A stretch of 64,000 nt of DNA from Rhodobacter maris (GCF_900217815.1 NZ_OBMT01000004.1:124001-188000); one strand, 5' to 3'; positions 18,723 through 27,558 are shown, counted from the first letter of the stretch. The notes: generated by a model not told the origin, from the sequence alone. Numbers and translations: made by a program.

Positions 18723-19712
18723 ATGAAGAAAACTCTGATGCTTGCGGGTTGCCTTGTCGCTGCGAACACTGCTTTCGCCGCCGACAAACCCGTGCTCACC
18801 GTCTACGCGCCCGACTATTTCACCTCCGAATGGGGGCCCGGTCCGGCGATCGAGGCGGGCTTTGAAGCGCAATGTGGCTGCGATCTGCGCTTCGTTGCGG
18901 GCGATGTGCTGCCGCGGATCCTGCTCGAGGGCGAGGCGACCGAAGCCGATGTGGCGATCGGGCTCAACACCGATGTCTCGGCGCGCGCGCGGGCAAGCGG
19001 GCTTTTCGCGCCCCATGGCGAGGATCTTTCCCGCCTCACCATGCCTGTGACATGGGAGGACGAGACCTTCCTGCCGTTTGACTGGTCTGAGGTCGCCTTC
19101 GTCTATGACCGCACCAGGCTTGCCACCCCGCCGCGCTCCTTTGCCGAGCTGCTCGACGCCCCCGCCGATGCCTACAAGATCGCAATTCAGGATCCGCGCG
19201 CCTCGACCTCGGGGCTCGCGCTGCTTCTGTGGGTGAAGCATATCTATGGCGACAAGGCGGGCGAAGCCTGGGCGAAGCTCGCCCCCAAGGTGCTCACCGT
19301 GACGCAGGACTGGTCGCAAAGCTACGGGCTTTTCACCGATGGCGAGGCCGATATGGTGCTGAGCTTCACCACCTCGCCCGCCTATCACCTGATCGCCGAG
19401 GGGGATGACACCAAGGTCGCCGCGATCTTCCCCGAGGGGCATTACTTCTATGCCGAACTCGCCGCACAATTGAAGGGGTCGAAACACCCCGAACTCGCGC
19501 AGGCCTTCATGGATTACATCCTCTCGGATGACTTCCAGGGCATGATCGCGACGGCGAACTGGTCCTATCCGGTCATCGAAAAGCCGGGTTTCCTGCCCGA
19601 AGGCTTCGCCGCCCTGCCGCGGCCTCAAACCTCCTATTTCTACCCGGAGGCGGAGGCCGAGGCCTTGCGCGGACCGGCGCTTGAGGAATGGCGGGCGAAT
19701 TTCGGCAAATGA
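18723..19712 (+). CDS. thiB: Thiamine ABC transporter substrate-binding protein
   Basis: A 329-residue periplasmic protein with a signal peptide ending at about 'ANTAFAADKP'. 'LTVYAPDYFTSEWGPGP' starts the mature part, and 'PFDWSEVAFVYDR', 'IAIQDPRASTSGLALLLWV' and 'LVLSFTTSP'-like 'DMVLSFTTSPAYH' are ThiB hallmarks for binding thiamine and its phosphates. ATG 18723 has GGAGAGAA upstream. The stop overlaps the thiP start (ATGA). It is under the TPP riboswitch. Confidence 0.93.
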   Translation: MKKTLMLAGCLVAANTAFAADKPVLTVYAPDYFTSEWGPGPAIEAGFEAQCGCDLRFVAGDVLPRILLEGEATEADVAIGLNTDVSARARASGLFAPHGEDLSRLTMPVTWEDETFLPFDWSEVAFVYDRTRLATPPRSFAELLDAPADAYKIAIQDPRASTSGLALLLWVKHIYGDKAGEAWAKLAPKVLTVTQDWSQSYGLFTDGEADMVLSFTTSPAYHLIAEGDDTKVAAIFPEGHYFYAELAAQLKGSKHPELAQAFMDYILSDDFQGMIATANWSYPVIEKPGFLPEGFAALPRPQTSYFYPEAEAEALRGPALEEWRANFGK

Positions 19713-21232
19713 TCCCGGCAGCGCTGGCCGCAACCCTCGTTGCAGCCCTCGTGCTTGCCCCCCTCGGCGCGGTCATCCTCCGTGCCGGGGGCGTGTCGGC
19801 GCTCACCCCCTCTGACCTTGACGCGCTGATCTTCACGCTCTGGCAGGCCGCCCTCTCCGCCGGGCTCAGTTGCGCGCTGGCGATCCCGCTCGCCCGCGCC
19901 TTGCATCGCCGCCGCTTTCCGGGGCGCGGCGCTTTCATCGCGCTTCTGGGGGCGCCGTTCCTGTTGCCCACCATCGTGGCGGTGATGGGCCTTTTGGCGA
20001 TCCTTGGCCGCAGGGGTGTGGTGAACGGGCTGCTCGCGGGGCTCGGCCTGCCGGAGTTCTCCCTTTACGGGGCACAGGGCGTTGTCGTTGCCCATATCTT
20101 CCTGAACCTGCCCTTGGCGGCGCGGATGCTGCTTCAGGGCTGGCAGGCGATCCCGGCCGAACGGCTCCGGCTCGCGCTCGCGCTCGGTCTGCCGCCCGCC
20201 GCGCAGGCGCGCCATCTGGAGCGGCCGATGCTGCGCGCGGTGCTGCCCGGCGCCTTCCTCGCGATCTTCCTTGTCTGTGTCAGCTCTTTTGCCGTGGCGC
20301 TCACCCTTGGCGGCGGCCCCCGCGCCTCGACGATCGAAGTGGCGATCTATCAGGCCTTCCGCTTTGATGCCGATCTGGGGCGCGCGGCCACGCTCTCGCT
20401 TGTGCAGATCGCGCTGGCGCTCGCGGCGCTCGGGGCGGCCGCGCGCCTCACGTTACCGAGCAGCTTTGGCGCCGGGCTCGACCGCGCCGCGCCCGCCGCC
20501 CTCGCCCCCGACCGGTGGCACCGGATCAAGGACGGCGCCACGCTCACGCTCGCCGCGGCCTTCCTGCTCGCCCCGCTTCTCGCCATTGCCCTGAGGGGAA
20601 TAACCGAGATCCCGGCGCTGCCGGCTTCGGTCTGGCGCGCGGCCGCCAATTCGCTCATGCTCGCGCTTGGCGCCACGGTGCTGACGCTCACCCTCGCGCT
20701 CCCCCTTTCGCTTGCAGCCCCGCGCGCGCGCTGGGCCGAACCGGTGGCGATGCTGCCGATGACGGCCTCGGCGCTCGTCCTTGGCACCGGGCTCTTTTTG
20801 ATTGTGCGGCCCTGGCTCGCCCCGACATCCCTCGCTCTGCCGGTGACGCTGCTTGTCAACGCGACCCTCACCCTGCCCTTCGCGCTGCGGCTCCTGCTGC
20901 CCGAAGTCCGCAGCCTGCAGGCCGATTACGACCGGCTCGCGGCCAGCCTCGGGCTCTCGGGCCTTGCAAGGCTGCGCCTCCTCACCCTGCCGCGCCTCGC
21001 CCGCCCTCTGGGCTTTTCCGCCGGGATCGCGGCGGCCTTCTCGATGGGCGATCTGGGCGCGATCACGCTATTTTCCGATGGGCGCAGCCAGACCCTGCCG
21101 CTCGCCCTTTACAGCCTGATGGGAAGTTACAGGATGGAGGCGGCCGCGGGCGCCGCCTGCCTGCTGATGGCGCTGACCTTCGGCCTTTATGCCCTCTTCG
21201 ACCGGATCGGAGCCCATGCTGACCCTCGATAG
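19709..21232 (+). CDS. thiP: Thiamine ABC transporter permease
   Basis: A 507-residue inner-membrane protein with two tandem permease domains and about 12 spans. Each half has an EAA-type cytoplasmic loop: 'ERLRLALALGLPP...' in the first and 'YDRLAASLGLSGLARLRLLTLPRL' in the second, which contact ThiQ. 'FSMGDLGAITLF' near the C-terminus is typical of ThiP. The start at 19709 overlaps thiB by four bases, and the end overlaps thiQ by 17 bases. Confidence 0.92.
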   Translation: MIPAALAATLVAALVLAPLGAVILRAGGVSALTPSDLDALIFTLWQAALSAGLSCALAIPLARALHRRRFPGRGAFIALLGAPFLLPTIVAVMGLLAILGRRGVVNGLLAGLGLPEFSLYGAQGVVVAHIFLNLPLAARMLLQGWQAIPAERLRLALALGLPPAAQARHLERPMLRAVLPGAFLAIFLVCVSSFAVALTLGGGPRASTIEVAIYQAFRFDADLGRAATLSLVQIALALAALGAAARLTLPSSFGAGLDRAAPAALAPDRWHRIKDGATLTLAAAFLLAPLLAIALRGITEIPALPASVWRAAANSLMLALGATVLTLTLALPLSLAAPRARWAEPVAMLPMTASALVLGTGLFLIVRPWLAPTSLALPVTLLVNATLTLPFALRLLLPEVRSLQADYDRLAASLGLSGLARLRLLTLPRLARPLGFSAGIAAAFSMGDLGAITLFSDGRSQTLPLALYSLMGSYRMEAAAGAACLLMALTFGLYALFDRIGAHADPR

Positions 21233-21911
21233 ACTGCGGATCACGCAGGATGATTTTGCGCTTGAGGCCGATTTCAGCATCGCGCCCGGTGCGCGCGTGG
21301 CGGTGCTCGGCCCCTCGGGGGCGGGAAAATCGACGCTGCTCACCACGATCGCGGGCTTTCTTGCACCGAGCGCCGGCCGGGTACTCTGGGCGGGTACGGA
21401 CATCACCGGCACCGCTCCCGGAATGCGCCCGCTCTCGATCCTGTTTCAGGACCAGAACCTGTTTCCGCATCTGACGGTGTCGCAAAATATCGGGCTTGGC
21501 ATCTCGCCCCGACCACGGCTGAGCACCGGGGACAGCCGCCGCATCGAAGCCGCGCTCGAAAGGGTCGGGCTTGCGGGGCTTGGCGCGCGCAAACCCGTGG
21601 CGCTGTCGGGCGGCGAGCAGGGACGGGTCGCATTGGCACGCTGCCTTTTGCGCGCCAAGCCTTTGCTTTTGCTCGACGAGCCCTTCGCCGCCCTTGGCCC
21701 GGCGCTGAAAGCCGAGATGTTGGCACTTGTGGCCGAAATCGCCCGCGAGCAAGGCACGACGGTTCTGATGGTGAGCCACGATCCGACAGATGCGACCGCG
21801 CTTTGCCCGGAAACCGTCCTGGTGGCCGAAGGAACGGCCTATCCGCCCCGCCCCACCGCCGCGCTGCTCGCCAACCCGCCGCCCGCGCTTGCGGCCTATC
21901 TCGGGCCCTAG
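21216..21911 (+). CDS. thiQ: Thiamine ABC transporter ATPase
   Basis: A 231-residue ABC ATPase. Walker A is GPSGAGKST, the signature is LSGGEQGR, and Walker B is LLLLDEPFAALGP, with Gly at the D-loop Asp position as in other ThiQ proteins of this lineage, and the switch His in 'MVSHDP'. It energises thiamine uptake through ThiP. It is the last gene of the riboswitch-controlled operon. Confidence 0.93.
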   Translation: MLTLDRLRITQDDFALEADFSIAPGARVAVLGPSGAGKSTLLTTIAGFLAPSAGRVLWAGTDITGTAPGMRPLSILFQDQNLFPHLTVSQNIGLGISPRPRLSTGDSRRIEAALERVGLAGLGARKPVALSGGEQGRVALARCLLRAKPLLLLDEPFAALGPALKAEMLALVAEIAREQGTTVLMVSHDPTDATALCPETVLVAEGTAYPPRPTAALLANPPPALAAYLGP

Positions 21912-22019
21912 CCGCCCCTCACCGAGGCGTGGCTTTGCAAGCTCTTGCGAGCACTGTATAAGCGCTCAAACTGATCGCCCCGGCCCTGATGCCGCGGCCC
22001 CCAGACGGATGACCCGACC

Positions 22020-22373
22020 ATGATTTTGACCGTTTCGCGTTTCGCCCCGCTTCCCGTCGCCGCGCTGCTCGCGCTTGGCGCCTGCGCCTCCTCGCAAGAA
22101 GAGTCCCTGCCCGAGCAGCCGCTGCCGGTGCCGCATATGACCCCCGCCGTCTCGCAGGACGGCGCGCTCGAGGCGCGTGAGCCCGACACCTGCCATGCCG
22201 TCGAATACACCTCGGCGCTCGGTCAGCCTTCTTCGGTGATCCCGACGCTCGGCATCACCCGGCCGATCAACGTCGTGGAATGGCGCGGGATCGAGCCGCA
22301 GGAATACAACCCGCAGCGGATCGTGTTCCGCCTCGATGCCGCGGGCAACATCTTCAACATCGACTGCGGCTGA
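22020..22373 (+). CDS. Lipoprotein of the I78 peptidase-inhibitor family
   Basis: A 117-residue exported protein with a lipobox 'LALGAC' at the end of the signal peptide. The mature part carries 'PDTCHAVEYTSALGQPSSVI' and ends 'YNPQRIVFRLDAAGNIFNIDCG', which fits the I78 family (elastase/subtilisin inhibitor-like) with its conserved two cysteines. It probably sits in the outer or inner membrane and could inhibit serine proteases in the periplasm. It is convergent with the cytochrome c' gene. Confidence 0.78.
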   Translation: MILTVSRFAPLPVAALLALGACASSQEESLPEQPLPVPHMTPAVSQDGALEAREPDTCHAVEYTSALGQPSSVIPTLGITRPINVVEWRGIEPQEYNPQRIVFRLDAAGNIFNIDCG

Positions 22374-22389
22374 AGCCCGTCTCCTCCGC

Positions 22390-22827
22390 TCACATCTTGA
22401 AGCGACCGTGGCAATCCTTGCAGGCGGCCTGAACCGGATCGAGCGTCTTGGCGAGCGCCCCGGCGCTCTCCCCGTCCAGCGCCCCGGTCGCGCGGATCAT
22501 CCGGTTCGTTTTCTGACGGAATTCCGACGGCGCCGCCCAAATCTCGGGCAACGCCTCGGAGGCCGGGTCATCGGCTTGCGGACGGAACCGCGGCGCGATC
22601 TCACCCGCCCCGGCCGTGAGCGCGTCAATCGCCGCTGCGACCCGCGCCGCATCGAAGGGCACCTTGCCCGATCCGGCCTCGCCCAGAACCTTCATCTGCG
22701 TCTTGAAATCCTGCATCAGCGCGATGCGGGCCTTCACATCGGGGTCTTTCACCTCCTCGGCCAGCGCGGCACCACCACCGAGGGCCAGCGCCATGAAAAG
22801 AGAAAGAACGGGGGTGAATCGCTGCAT
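22390..22827 (-). CDS. Cytochrome c' (periplasmic)
   Basis: A 145-residue protein with a signal peptide ('ALALGGGAALAEEVKDP') and a helical body that ends with the haem motif CKDCH at 136-140, just before the C-terminus. A C-terminal haem site and four-helix pattern define cytochrome c'. Family members bind NO and can protect cells from nitrosative stress. The start ATG 22827 follows GGAGACCCCG on the minus strand. A probable terminator for an upstream transcript lies 70-110 bases before it, so it likely has its own promoter. Confidence 0.85.
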   Translation of the reverse strand: MQRFTPVLSLFMALALGGGAALAEEVKDPDVKARIALMQDFKTQMKVLGEAGSGKVPFDAARVAAAIDALTAGAGEIAPRFRPQADDPASEALPEIWAAPSEFRQKTNRMIRATGALDGESAGALAKTLDPVQAACKDCHGRFKM

Positions 22828-22898
22828 CGGGGTCTCCTTCGCGCGGAAGATGCGGGGATTGGCGGGCGCTGGCAACTGCCGAACCGCGGCCTTGCGAT

Positions 22899-22934
22899 CA
22901 CGAAACAGAAACCCCCGCCTTTGAAGGGCGAGGG
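22899..22934 (-). terminator. Rho-independent terminator upstream of cytochrome c' gene
   Basis: On the minus strand CCCTCGCC (22934-22927) pairs with GGCGGGGG (22919-22912) over a seven-base loop and is followed by TTTCTGTTT. It stands 72 or more bases before the cytochrome c' start on the same strand, where no protein gene precedes it, so it should end an RNA that starts further upstream. Confidence 0.6.
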
Positions 22935-23063
22935 TCAAGTCTGGTGGAAGCCGCCCCGGCGAGCGAACTGGGTGGGGGCTGTTGACCGCTCCCCGGGGCT
23001 TCAGCGTTTTCCGCTGCTTTCCTTTTCGCTTGCAAAGCGGGCGCAACTGCGCAGCCGCCGGGG
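22899..23063 (-). ncRNA. Candidate structured small RNA
   Basis: Read on the minus strand, CCCCGGCG (23063-23056) pairs perfectly with CGCCGGGG (22961-22954) to close a multi-branch structure. Inside are CGCTT-TGC-AAGCG (23039-23027) and CAGCG-GAAAA-CGCTG (23016-23002). After the closing stem comes a Rho-independent terminator ending near 22899. I cannot match it to RNase P RNA, 6S, SRP RNA, tmRNA or a known riboswitch. Transcription has not been shown, and GC-rich DNA gives chance stems, so this is a candidate only. Confidence 0.4.
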
Positions 23064-23167
23064 TATTTTGCCGACAAATTTCGGGCAATTCCCGGGCAGG
23101 GTGAATCGTTTCGGCCCCCGCCATCCCGGGCATTGATTTGTGCGCCCGGCAATGTCACCATTCCGTC

Positions 23168-23512
23168 ATGACGCTGCAGCCCCCGCCGCCCTTTCCGCTC
23201 TCGTCTGCCGCCGCGCAGGTGACCTTTGACCGTGCGGAACTGGGGGCGATCCTCGCGGTTTACGGGCGCATGGTGGCGATGGCGGAAGCGCGCGACTACG
23301 CGATGAGCTTTCTGCGGGACCATGCCGTGTTCGCGATTTTCCGGCGCACCGCGGAAACACCGCTCTACCGGATCGAAAAGCGCCCGGCCCTGCGCAACCG
23401 GCAGGGACAATATGCGCTGATCGGCCCGGAGGGGCAGGTGCTCAAGCGCGGGCAGGAGTTGCCGCCCGTGCTGCGCGTGATCGAGCGCAAGCTCATTCGC
23501 GCCGTGGATTAA
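23168..23512 (+). CDS. DUF2794-family protein
   Basis: A 114-residue protein of the alphaproteobacterial DUF2794 family: 'VTFDRAELGAILAVYGRMVAMAEARDYAMSF' and 'PLYRIEKRPALRNRQGQYAL' are characteristic. The function is unknown; it is small, cytoplasmic and has no membrane span. Its TAA stop lies in a TTAA that also provides the stop of the convergent NlpC/P60 gene. Confidence 0.82.
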   Translation: MTLQPPPPFPLSSAAAQVTFDRAELGAILAVYGRMVAMAEARDYAMSFLRDHAVFAIFRRTAETPLYRIEKRPALRNRQGQYALIGPEGQVLKRGQELPPVLRVIERKLIRAVD

Positions 23513-24336
23513 TCCGGCCGCTTCGCCCCGAAATAGGGGGCGGTGCCCGTGGCTTCGATCCGCGCAAGCGCCGGAGCGATCGGCTCGATCAGCACCCGCA
23601 TGGTGTGGCCGGTGGCGTGGATCATCGCCTCGCCGCTCAGCGCCATCGCGATATGGCCCTGCCAGAACAACAGATCACCGCGCGCAAACGGGGAGCCCTC
23701 AGGCAGGAAATCCCCGAAGGCGGCGCGTTGCAGGTCGCTGTCGCCCGGGCAGGCGCGGCCGCAAAGCGTGAAGGCGAGCTGTACCAGCCCCGAGCAGTCG
23801 ATACCAAAAGCGCCATTCGCGCCCCAGAGGTAGGGCGTGCCAACAAGTCGCTCGGCCACCGAGACCGGGTCGGGCTCGGGGTCATCGAGCGCGCGCAGAT
23901 GCGTGGCAGGCACGAATCCCTCGGGCGTGCGGGCAAGCTCCCCCTCGAAGCCCAGCACAGCAAGCCGCGACCCCATCGAAAGGGCGCAGATCTCGCCGCG
24001 CTTGATCGAGGCCGCGCGGTAAAGATGCGTGCCGCGCGAGGCAACGACATGGGTGGCCGTCTGCGGCGCACCCAGCGTTTCGGCATCGACCCAGCCGCAA
24101 TAGCCATCGAGATCGGCCTGCACGAAAGCGCGCGCCGCACGCCGTTCGATCACCACCACTTCGGCGCCAAGGATCAACTGCCGGTCACGCCCGCCTGCGG
24201 GATCAAGCGCCAGATCGGCGACGGGAGTGATGACCCGCGCGGCCTCCCCCGGCACGAAGACTTCGGCAGCCACCTGACCGCGCAGGCTTTCCCGCGCAAT
24301 CTTTCCCGAAAACGGGGTCAGCCGCGCGTCGCTCAT
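23509..24336 (-). CDS. NlpC/P60-family peptidase with bacterial SH3 domains
   Basis: A 275-residue probable gamma-D-glutamyl-diamino acid peptidase acting on cell-wall peptides. Two SH3-like segments occupy about residues 30-150; the catalytic C-terminal domain has 'WGANGAFGIDCSGL' with Cys181, 'GDLLFWQGHIAMAL' with His228 and a later 'MIHATGH'. No signal peptide is obvious, so it may recycle murein peptides in the cytoplasm. Its start overlaps the stop of the aminopeptidase gene by four bases, forming a peptide-breakdown operon. Confidence 0.87.
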   Translation of the reverse strand: MSDARLTPFSGKIARESLRGQVAAEVFVPGEAARVITPVADLALDPAGGRDRQLILGAEVVVIERRAARAFVQADLDGYCGWVDAETLGAPQTATHVVASRGTHLYRAASIKRGEICALSMGSRLAVLGFEGELARTPEGFVPATHLRALDDPEPDPVSVAERLVGTPYLWGANGAFGIDCSGLVQLAFTLCGRACPGDSDLQRAAFGDFLPEGSPFARGDLLFWQGHIAMALSGEAMIHATGHTMRVLIEPIAPALARIEATGTAPYFGAKRPD

Positions 24337-25736
24337 AGCGCAAAGAGCTTTGTGAGCGCGCCCAGCACCGCGCGGCCGCCCTGCCCGAAAGCACCTTTGG
24401 CGCGGCCGGGCGCCGCCACCTGTTGCCAGGCGTAGAGGTCGAGATGGGCGAAACGGTCGGTCTCGGTGACGAAGCGGCGCAGAAACAGCGCTGCGGTGAT
24501 CGAACCCGCCATGCCGCCCGAGGGTGCATTGTCGAGATCGGCAATGCCCGGCTCGATCATCGTCTCGTAGGGCGCCCAGAACGGCATCCGCCAGAGCGGA
24601 TCGGCGCCCTCTTCGGCAGCCTCGGCAAGCGCTTCGGCAAGGTCTTCATCATCCGTATAGAAGGGCGGCAGGTCGGGGCCAAGCGCCACCCGCGCCGCGC
24701 CTGTCAGCGTCGCCATGGAAACGATCAGATCGGGAGCTTCCTCATCGGCGGCGGCGAGCGCATCGGCCAGCACCAGCCGCCCCTCGGCATCGGTGTTATT
24801 GATCTCGACGCTCAGCCCCTTGCGGGAGATGAGAATGTCCTGCGGGCGGAAGGCATTGCCGGAGACGGCATTTTCCACCGCCGGGATCAGCACGCGCAGC
24901 CGCACCGGCGCGCCCAGCGCCATGATCATATGTGCGCAGGCCAGCACATTGGCCGCGCCGCCCATGTCCTTTTTCATCAGTCCCATGCTGGCGGCCGGTT
25001 TGAGGTCGAGCCCACCTGTATCGAAGCAAACGCCCTTGCCCACGAGCGCCACCTCCGGCCCTTCCTTGCCCCAGCGCAGCTCGATGAGCCGCGGCGCGCG
25101 GGGCGAGGCGCGGCCCACTGCATGGATCAGCGGATAGCCCTCGGCCAAGAGATCTTCGCCAACGATGGCGCTGACCTCGGCGCCATGAATCGCGCCAAGC
25201 GCCCGCACCGCCGCCTCAAGCTCCTCCGGCCCCATGTCATTGGCGGGCGTGTTGACAAGATCGCGGGCGAGCGCCTCGGCCTCCGCCATCACCTCAAGGC
25301 GACGCGCTTCCACGCCGTCCGGCGCAACAAGCCGCGCCCCCGGGACCGGGTTTTTCGCGTAGGTCTCGAACCGATAGCCTTCAAGAAGCCAGCCAAGCGC
25401 TTCGCGCGCGCATTCCGCCTCGGGAAGATCGACAGCCAGCCGCCACGCGCCTGCGGGCAGTTTTGCCGCCGCGCCAGCGAGGCTGAACCGCATCCGCGCC
25501 CGGCTTTGCGCCGTTCCCATACCAAACAGCGCGCCCGCGAGGGCACCGGTTTCATCGGGAAGCAGACACAGGCTGCCGGTCGCACCGGAAAAGCCCTGCG
25601 CCGCAGCAAAGGCGCGTTGTGCCGGGCTCAGCGCCGTGGGCAGGTCCGCGCCTGCAGCCACCGTCCAAAGCGGCAAAGCCGCTGCAGCCGAGTCGGCAAA
25701 ACGCATTTCGGAACGGAAACGAAACAGATCGGTCAT
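24333..25736 (-). CDS. Leucyl aminopeptidase (M17 family)
   Basis: A 467-residue cytoplasmic metallo-aminopeptidase. 'VALVGKGVCFDTGGLDLKP' and 'GLMKKDMGGAANVL' carry metal and catalytic lysine residues, and the strict M17 signature NTDAEGRL is present, followed by 'SMATLTGAARVALG'. It removes N-terminal residues from peptides. It is co-transcribed with the NlpC/P60 gene downstream, and together they could degrade murein-derived or other peptides. Confidence 0.93.
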   Translation of the reverse strand: MTDLFRFRSEMRFADSAAAALPLWTVAAGADLPTALSPAQRAFAAAQGFSGATGSLCLLPDETGALAGALFGMGTAQSRARMRFSLAGAAAKLPAGAWRLAVDLPEAECAREALGWLLEGYRFETYAKNPVPGARLVAPDGVEARRLEVMAEAEALARDLVNTPANDMGPEELEAAVRALGAIHGAEVSAIVGEDLLAEGYPLIHAVGRASPRAPRLIELRWGKEGPEVALVGKGVCFDTGGLDLKPAASMGLMKKDMGGAANVLACAHMIMALGAPVRLRVLIPAVENAVSGNAFRPQDILISRKGLSVEINNTDAEGRLVLADALAAADEEAPDLIVSMATLTGAARVALGPDLPPFYTDDEDLAEALAEAAEEGADPLWRMPFWAPYETMIEPGIADLDNAPSGGMAGSITAALFLRRFVTETDRFAHLDLYAWQQVAAPGRAKGAFGQGGRAVLGALTKLFAL

Positions 25737-25808
25737 CAGGCTCTCCGGGCATTTCGCGCCAGCCTAACGCGCCGCCCGCCACCCGCAAGCCCCGATCTGG
25801 GGCGGCCC

Positions 25809-26189
25809 CTAGATCCGCATGTCCTGGATGTCCCACACTGCGGTCAGCGACCGCTCGGCGATGCGCACGAGCCGCGCCATCACTGCCGCCTGCGCGACAA
25901 AATCGCGCCGCGCGATGCAGGCCAGCAGATCTTCCGCCACCCGTGTGAGCAGCACCATACCGACCTGGGTAGCCAGGGTCACCATCTCGCGCACCGCGCG
26001 CTCCAGCGTATCGGTCTGGCCATCACGCGCCGCGAGCTGCGCCGCCACCAGATGCACCGCCAGATCCTCCATCGCCGCAGCAATCACCCGCTCGGCGCCG
26101 ATCTCGCCCAGCTCCGCATAGATCACCACCAGACGGTCCGGGTCGAGCCGCACCGGCTCATCTACCCGCAAATTCTCGATCGCGCTCAC
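25809..26189 (-). CDS. Conserved helical protein of unknown function
   Basis: A 126-residue, mostly helical acidic protein; I do not recognise a named family. 'RLVVIYAELGEIGAERVIAAAMEDLAVHL' and 'ARLVRIAERSLTAVWDIQDMRI' suggest a helical bundle like those of phosphotransfer or regulatory proteins, but a conserved His motif is not evident. I use GTG 26189 because GGAGG lies nine bases upstream; the longer ATG-started frame has a poor N-terminus. It is divergent from the carbonic anhydrase gene. Confidence 0.65.
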   Translation of the reverse strand: MSAIENLRVDEPVRLDPDRLVVIYAELGEIGAERVIAAAMEDLAVHLVAAQLAARDGQTDTLERAVREMVTLATQVGMVLLTRVAEDLLACIARRDFVAQAAVMARLVRIAERSLTAVWDIQDMRI

Positions 26190-26341
26190 CCCTGAGCCTC
26201 CGCTTTTCTTGATCCCCGGCCCCCACGGCCAGCGCCAGATTGACCGGCAAGTTTCAAGAAAAGGTTGAGAGGCGACGAAAAAGCCCTCGCATTTGCGGCA
26301 CTTGCGGCCTATCTCAGGGCCAGCTTCGAAAGAGGATGACG

Positions 26342-26992
26342 ATGAAAGCACATGTGCGGCCCTTGCCCTCCTATCTGGTCAACCGCTACCAGGGCTGGCG
26401 TGCCACCGCCTATACCGAAAACCGCCCCTGGTATCGTCACCTTGCCGAGAAGGGGCAACACCCCCGCGCGATGGTGATTTCCTGCTGCGACTCGCGGGTG
26501 CATGTGACCTCGATCTTCGGCGCCGACGAGGGCGAGTTCTTCATCCACCGCAACATTGCCAACCTCGTGCCGCCCTATACGCCCGACGGCGACCACCACG
26601 GCACTTCGGCGGCGATCGAATATGCCGTCACCACGCTCAAGGTCGCGCATGTGATCGTGCTGGGTCATTCGCAATGCGGCGGTGTGGCGGGCTGCCATGC
26701 GATGTGCACCGGCCACGCGCCCGAACTTGAGCAGAAAACTTCCTTCGTCGGCACCTGGCTGAGCCTGCTGCGCCCCGGCTTCGAGCGCGTCCAGCACATT
26801 CCCGAGCCCGAACGGGTCACGGCGCTGGAACGGGAATCGGTGGTGATCAGCCTCGAGAACCTGATCACCTTCCCCTTCGTGCGCGATGCCGTGGCGGCGG
26901 GCGACATGAGCCTGCACGGGCTCTGGAACGATATCGGCGAGGGCCTGCTGTGGCAATTCAACCCGGAAACCGAGATTTTTGAGGTGCTCTGA
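26342..26992 (+). CDS. Beta-class carbonic anhydrase
   Basis: A 216-residue zinc enzyme that interconverts CO2 and bicarbonate. The zinc-site residues are visible: CCDSR at 48-52 (Cys48, Asp50, Arg52), His109 and Cys112 in 'LGHSQCGG'. 'FFIHRNIANLVPPY' is also conserved. The ATG at 26342 has AGAGG six bases upstream; an ATG two codons earlier touches that site and is less likely. It could supply bicarbonate for carboxylases such as PurK. It is a single gene. Confidence 0.93.
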   Translation: MKAHVRPLPSYLVNRYQGWRATAYTENRPWYRHLAEKGQHPRAMVISCCDSRVHVTSIFGADEGEFFIHRNIANLVPPYTPDGDHHGTSAAIEYAVTTLKVAHVIVLGHSQCGGVAGCHAMCTGHAPELEQKTSFVGTWLSLLRPGFERVQHIPEPERVTALERESVVISLENLITFPFVRDAVAAGDMSLHGLWNDIGEGLLWQFNPETEIFEVL

Positions 26993-27077
26993 ACGCGGCG
27001 GGAAAGCGAAAAGCGGGGGCGCGAAATAGCCTTAACCGCTTTACCGCTTCTTAAGCTTAACGGGCGAGATTGGGCGC

Positions 27078-27524
27078 ATGACCCAACACCGACTCGTCAC
27101 TCTCCGCCTGCCCGTCGACCTCATCGCGAAGATCGAATCCGCGGCACGGCTGCATGAAGAAACGCCCGCCGAGTTGATCCGCAGCGCGCTTTCCGAAGCG
27201 TTGCAGGATGTGCCGAGCGTGGTACAGAAAAGCCAGATGGCCGTGATTTCCGCGGCCTTCGAAAGCGCCCAGGGCTGGCTTGACCTGCAAGCCAAGCTGC
27301 GCAAGAGCGGGTTCGTTCTGCGCCTTGATGGCGAGCGGCTCGGCCTGCACGAATGGCCCTCCGACCATTTCGTGCTCTGGGTCGAAGAGATTGGCCAGTC
27401 GCTGGCCGAACTGATGTTGCAATTCCGCGCCCCCTTCCCCGGCGCACTCTCCCGCAAAGCGGGGCTTGTCGCTAGCGGGGTGAGCCAATCGAGCTTGGGG
27501 CGACGACCGGGGCGGGCTGCCTGA
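27078..27524 (+). CDS. Ribbon-helix-helix-type protein
   Basis: A 148-residue protein. The first 45 residues, 'RLVTLRLPVDLIAKIESAAR' then 'ETPAELIRSALSEAL', look like a ribbon-helix-helix DNA-binding domain. The middle 'WLDLQAKLRKSGFVLRLDGERLGLHEWPS' resembles a short segment found in mobilisation-type and conserved Rhodobacterales proteins, but I cannot name it. No toxin or relaxase gene is adjacent. It could be a transcription regulator; target unknown. Confidence 0.6.
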   Translation: MTQHRLVTLRLPVDLIAKIESAARLHEETPAELIRSALSEALQDVPSVVQKSQMAVISAAFESAQGWLDLQAKLRKSGFVLRLDGERLGLHEWPSDHFVLWVEEIGQSLAELMLQFRAPFPGALSRKAGLVASGVSQSSLGRRPGRAA

Positions 27525-27558
27525 AGGCACTCCGCCACACCGCCAGAATGGCGGCGTC

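Larger units (their letters stand above)
22828..23167. other. 340-base gene-free region holding a terminator and structured RNA candidate
   Basis: No protein gene is supported between the cytochrome c' start (minus) and the DUF2794 start (plus). The minus strand carries a set of nested hairpins and a terminator (listed separately). The plus-strand promoter of the DUF2794 gene must lie in the right-hand part; the left part, 22828-22898, should hold the cytochrome c' promoter. Confidence 0.5.

Noticed and set aside
22934-22960. tRNA-like or tmRNA-like end (TTCCACCA) on the minus strand in the structured RNA region
   Set aside because: No acceptor or T-arm partner pairs with it and no tag-peptide frame is visible, so the CCACCA is probably chance.
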